Source: Aquatica leii (Eukaryota > Arthropoda > Insecta > Coleoptera > Lampyridae). From it: DNA of 64,000 nt. The notes below the pieces were generated by a model that did not search any database, had not been told where the DNA came from, and worked only from the letters and a program-made list of their open reading frames with translations. Shown here piece after piece: positions 60,201-64,000 of the stretch (within the stretch, counting starts at the first letter, position 1; the number at the start of each line of letters is the position of its first letter). The stretch lies in assembly GCA_035610365.1 (NCBI GenBank), contig CM069432.1, forward strand, positions 258,971,177 to 259,035,176. The letters run 5' to 3'. The position numbers were made by a program, and so were the translations under genes.

Positions 60201-62023
60201 CATGTGGTCGCGACAACGCCCTGTTTGTAAAACCCTCAAAATGCAGTGATTTGTCCAAGGTAAATGTTGAAGTTCAACTAATCTGTAAAAACTGGCTATA
60301 TTTGATTTCAGAGTGTATGTGAAGCACTAACCGATTGTGCGAATCGACCCAAACAAATTCGTCCGCATTAGTCACGTTTGTGTTAATAGTTTCTAAGGAA
60401 GAATGTCGAATTAAACGGCGAATTGCGGGTTCAGAACTTTCCGAACCGGCGCTGACACTCGAATAGGTACTTGTAGATGTGTGAGATCGCATTGTTAGTT
60501 GTTGCAAAGCGAGTTTTATATCTTCTAAGCCACCTTCTCCAGTCCACGGTACCTGAAGCTAACTTGGTGTTAGAGGGTGTTAAGTGTCTAATGATTTTTT
60601 ACCTTAGCGGGTGTTGCTCGATGTCTGGATCGAGTATGCTGTGAGCTTCCCCGTGAGCGTGTTGATTTATGTATGACACCAGCTGTTAGGCGATCGGTTA
60701 CTGAGGAACTTACTCCTCGTGGCGAACTGTTGCCGGTGTCCGACATGCTAGCGTGACCGGAAGAGCGATTTTCGTCTGAAGAACTGTTACAGTGTTGGGC
60801 ACGTTGCTAAAGAAATGTAAATTTTATTATTTTCTATAGGTAAAAACTAATTTTATAATGATCTGAGATCTTTGTCAATCGTCAAGATGTCAAACTTTTG
60901 ACTGACTCGCATCAGTTAAAAAACAGTTACCTGTAACCGCAATTCCTCAACACTGACGTGATGATGCGCCCTGGAAGCAACCATCCTATGTTGATCTTCG
61001 GCGTTCAAAACTTCATTGTACTTGGAAACGCCTTGCGACGTATTCGGCAACTTCAAACTTCCGATACTGTTAACAGGTCCCGCAGAAACTTTGCCAGGAC
61101 CCGTATCTCTTTCAGGCACCATATTAATAGGAGCATGATTACAATTATACTTGCTGGAATACTCCCGATTGTTTAAGTTATTTTTAGCACTCAAACTGTT
61201 CTTATCAGTTTGGTCGCTAAAAGTCGACGTTTTTACGTTGTTCGCAACATACAGTTGTGGAAAATGATCGACCTTGCATTTGGGCGATACCATTCTATCA
61301 GTGAATTGTGCCGATTCTTGTGGGGTACTTGTATAGACAAGCTTCGACTGAGCGACATTTGCCGGCGTGTTCACCCTAAGCGATTTATTTTCTTTGTTGT
61401 CCGAAGACACATCTAATGGTGGATATGCCTGCTCCGACCTGGAGTTGCTCGAAAGTCTAAAACAAAAAAATATATTTATAACTTTGAATTTTGCGCCATT
61501 AAACCTATAAGGAGAAAAATCACCTTTGTCTTCTTTTATAATTTTTATTAAAGACATCAGCTTCAACCCCTAGAGGCAGATCGTCGCAATCATCGACAAC
61601 GCATGAATTAACATCGTTAAGTAACTGAGTCGCGTATGGAAACGTATTTTTAAAAATTACATTAATTACATTGCTCGAAGTCACCGTGTCCAAACTCATG
61701 AACTCGTCTAAAACTTCACTGCTGTGCAAATTATCGGTGTTTTTGTCAGTATCGTTAATATAAATAACAGACTTGTGTTTATTACTCTTGTCTTCATCAC
61801 TCTCATTTTTAAGACCGTCGTTGTTGGAAACGCTTTTATTTAAATCGGCCAAATCCATACCGAAATACGTCAAGTTCTTATTATCAAAAACGCTAGGTTT
61901 ATCAGCACTCGGAGCACTCAATATGAAATTATCGTCACCGACCGCATTTTTGTCACAAGTGCTTTTGTCAATTAAATTTAACTCCAAACACAATAAGCAC
62001 GCACAGTTTTTCAGGCACATCAT
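57255..62023 (-). CDS. Ankyrin and BTB/POZ protein of the ABTB2/ABTB3 (BTBD11) family
   Basis: Exons: 62023-61524, 61456-60931, 60806-60603, 60552-60332, 60282-59878, 59824-59389, 59338-59096, 59044-58886, 58839-58057, 58010-57711, 57662-57255; phases agree, 1394 residues. Residues 1 to about 400 are polar and low in conservation. About 500-680 is a histone-H2A-like fold (IPRLSYLLQRALVRLSRETQ, AAVYLCAGIENLLEEILLQC). Ankyrin repeats follow at about 870-1010 (GHTALMLAALTNDDVTLL, TALTYAAARGHTRCARLLLE). BTB is at about 1190-1310 (LFYAHKIVLVTASPRLRAML, VMQFLYQGGCKD), then VVSMYIHAKVYNAVQLLEYC and LLTYDDSVKRLLFAKKLPNH. Vertebrate relatives are about 1030-1100 residues, so the N-terminus here is longer. 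Possible Cul3 adaptor or scaffold role is by family only. A further 5' exon cannot be excluded. Confidence 0.92.
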
Positions 62024-63150
62024 TTTACTAACTAAAGAAGAAAGTAACGTACACTTCGATAGAACATTAAAAAATGAGTAGATAAAAGAAAGGCTAATAG
62101 ATGCTACCGTGAACCACTTCCCATCATTGTTTTAATTTCCTTTTCAACAATACTTTTAATATTGTTTCATGGTCATGACTGCAACAATTTCAAGCTTGAA
62201 ATCATTCTTGTACTCCATAATCAATCGACGATCCCCTATAGATTATTTAGTAAAAACAATCAAATCATTTTGAAAATTTTTACGTAGATTTTCTCGTTTC
62301 AGTTTCGCACACTTTCTTTTTATAGAGGAAAAGAAAAGCACTTTCTATAAGTGTCCCTGAATTTTCTCACAAAAATTATACAATACAATTTATTATTATA
62401 ATTAAACGTATAAAGACACTGTTATTAAAATATACGGCGTAATTCTATTATACGAAATAATGAATGCTTGGATAATATATTTTTCTTCTTCAAATGTAAT
62501 TAATATAAAAACAAAATTCCTAATTTTTTACCAATATGAAATGTTGAATTTTTTTTATAAATCTTAAACCATAACAAAATGTTTGTTTAAGATGAGAATA
62601 TCTCAGTGAACTTTCTACGCTTAATTAAGAATGTCTATCACTTGTGTTGATTGTTAGCAATGAAACAATAATTTTATCCTTCATCAAGCGGAAAGATATG
62701 AGAAAAGAAAATTTCACAATGGGAACCTTTGAAAAACAATCATTGCTAGATAATAAATCGAATTTGTCGCCGTTAAAAACAATTTAGAAAATTTCTAGCT
62801 TCTACAAAGAGAGAAAAGCATAAAAATAAAGATTGCACAAGAACGAGAAGATCATCGAAGCAGGCACTATAAAACCAAAAGAAATTACTTCCCATGTATA
62901 ATCTTTAGTGCCAAGTTCCTTACGGTTTAAACTAGCAAAACATCTAAGTTTTAGTTTGGCTTAAAGAAAAATGTTCTAATCAGATTTGATTCACAATAAC
63001 CCAACAACTCCAATGATTTGAATACTTGTACACGTGTTTCGACACCTATGCTATCATCATCAGCAAACTGATACTAAAACTATAATTCTGACTTAAGCTA
63101 ATTTATACTAAAATTACGTGGTCATTGATACTAGTGTTTACAGCCCACAA
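62024..63150. other. Upstream of the ABTB gene; AT-rich, one hammerhead-like string
   Basis: No gene is recognised. The proximal part should hold the ABTB promoter. A hammerhead-core-like string lies at 63036-63063 on the minus strand. Confidence 0.4.
63036..63063 (-). ncRNA. Hammerhead-core-like motif, low confidence
   Basis: Minus strand: CTGATGA (63063-63057), GATA (63055-63052) able to pair with TGTC (63044-63041) using one G-T pair, then GAAAC (63040-63036). The order matches a hammerhead core, but the other two helices are not established and no Penelope ORF is adjacent. Confidence 0.3.
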
Positions 63151-63155
63151 AAATG

Positions 63156-63690
63156 TGTTGAGGTCTTAAATTTAAAATTTGAAACTATTGAAACGTTTCA
63201 AGAGCCTTCTGGAAGTTGTTATCCGTCTTCTAGAAGATATACCGAAAAATAGGGAACACTCGAGAAGGATTTCCAAATGTGTATAAATACCGAAGAAACA
63301 AATCGTAGGTCAGTTATTGCCGTAATGCGAATACAGCAGTGTTAAGAAGATTATTCAAGTTGAAATAAATAAGTAATTAACGCGTGTGTGTACATAAATA
63401 TACGGAGAATAATCTTGTACTACGTTATCTTAGTGTAAACAAGTGTGTGAAGCTATCCGCGGACTTTATCTTATCTTAATTAGTGTAAGTGTTTTTTATT
63501 AAATATTATTAGATTTAATCAGTTCGGTTAATTTACAAGTGTACATATTTCTAGTATAAGTAAAACATATTTTTAGTAGTTTAAATAAATTTGTTTTAAT
63601 AGTAAAATTTGCTACACTATTAAGCTTACCCATGAAATAGAAAACGATGGAAAGTTGTCATTAGGAAGCAGAAACATAAATTAAATATTA
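63156..63690 (+). repeat. 5' LTR and leader of an LTR retrotransposon running off the right edge
   Basis: A promoter-like GTATAAATACC at about 63280 and AATAAA signals near 63365 and 63585 precede a CCGCGGAC core (about 63456) shared with the gypsy LTRs above. A GGTGACCCCG string at 63695, a sequence often seen at LTR-element primer sites, precedes the gag frame. Exact LTR borders are uncertain: TGTTGAGG near 63154 and TTTGCTACA near 63616 are candidates. Confidence 0.5.
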
Positions 63691-63718
63691 AAACGGTGAC
63701 CCCGAATATTAAAAAAAA

Positions 63719-64000
63719 ATGAACACTGATCGTGCACTACGTCCACGTGCTAATATAACCAGTGAAGTGTATACAAATACACCACATTCTGTATTACCAT
63801 TAATGGCAATGAATACACAAGGAACTTTATCTGCAAGAAACGACAAATCAAAACAATGCAACTTTGAGAAGTGAACCGTTATCACCTATGGAATTATCAA
63901 CTGTTACAGCTACATCCGCATCAGTGACTGCAACTGCAGACCCCATGCTCAAAGTAATTGCAAGTATTGATAGTTTAGCTAATGCGTTTGTTACATTGCA
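63719..64000 (+). pseudogene. gag N-terminus, partial, one frameshift
   Basis: ATG at 63719 opens NTDRALRPRANITSEVYTNT. A single missing base near 63838 shifts the frame, after which it continues TTNQNNATLRSEPLSPMELS and DPMLKVIASIDSLANAF to the edge. The position after LTR and primer-like sequence supports gag. Apart from the one shift it is cleaner than the other gypsy copies, so it may be younger. Confidence 0.5.

Noticed and set aside
1-64000. CRISPR arrays, operons, riboswitches, tRNA or rRNA genes
   Set aside because: None seen. The sequence is eukaryotic with spliced genes, and I found no cloverleaf or rRNA-like conserved segment by eye.

Overview
This is a 64 kb stretch of AT-rich animal nuclear DNA. 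It is almost certainly from an insect; a beetle is plausible, but I cannot fix the order. The genes have short exons with GT-AG introns of about 50-100 bp, insect-type orthologues, and a dense layer of decayed transposons of typical arthropod families. I see no prokaryotic features, CRISPR arrays, tRNA or rRNA genes.

Five host genes can be assembled exon by exon. Rsf1 (9259-9840, minus) is an intronless RRM plus RG/RS splicing factor. A cyclophilin-40/PPID gene (11704-12752, minus) has its last four exons but no 5' exons that I could find. CEP97 (26853-46371, minus) has twelve exons and 740 codons; two of its introns are swollen to 7.3 and 9.5 kb by transposons, and its start codon lies in a coding exon of only 4 nt. 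Mob2 (47011-48958, plus) is divergent from CEP97 and has five supported exons. An ABTB2/ABTB3 (BTBD11) ankyrin-BTB gene (57255-62023, minus) has eleven exons and 1394 residues. Reading phase is consistent across every listed junction.

The rest is mostly mobile DNA. 1-2760: a broken gypsy-type LTR element. 3060-8045: foldback MITEs, a nested element and a pogo/Tigger element. 13550-21180: Tc1, foldback, R1-clade LINE, copia and non-LTR remnants. 22990-24420: an unexplained GC-richer block. CEP97 intron 6: a gypsy element invaded by a mariner, itself invaded by a Penelope-like element with a hammerhead-like motif. CEP97 intron 3: Tc1, a LINE, BEL/Pao with an env-like tail, and a spliced DNA transposon of unassigned family. 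49760-55900: a third gypsy copy and another R1-clade LINE. 63150-64000: the 5' end of a younger LTR element.

The most striking feature is in the gypsy family that occurs here three times. Directly after the integrase C-terminus, its pol carries a TARG1/OARD1-like macrodomain (predicted ADP-ribosyl hydrolase) followed by a CCCH zinc finger. The macrodomain is seen in two separate copies and in a third partial fragment, so it belongs to the element rather than to a chance neighbour.
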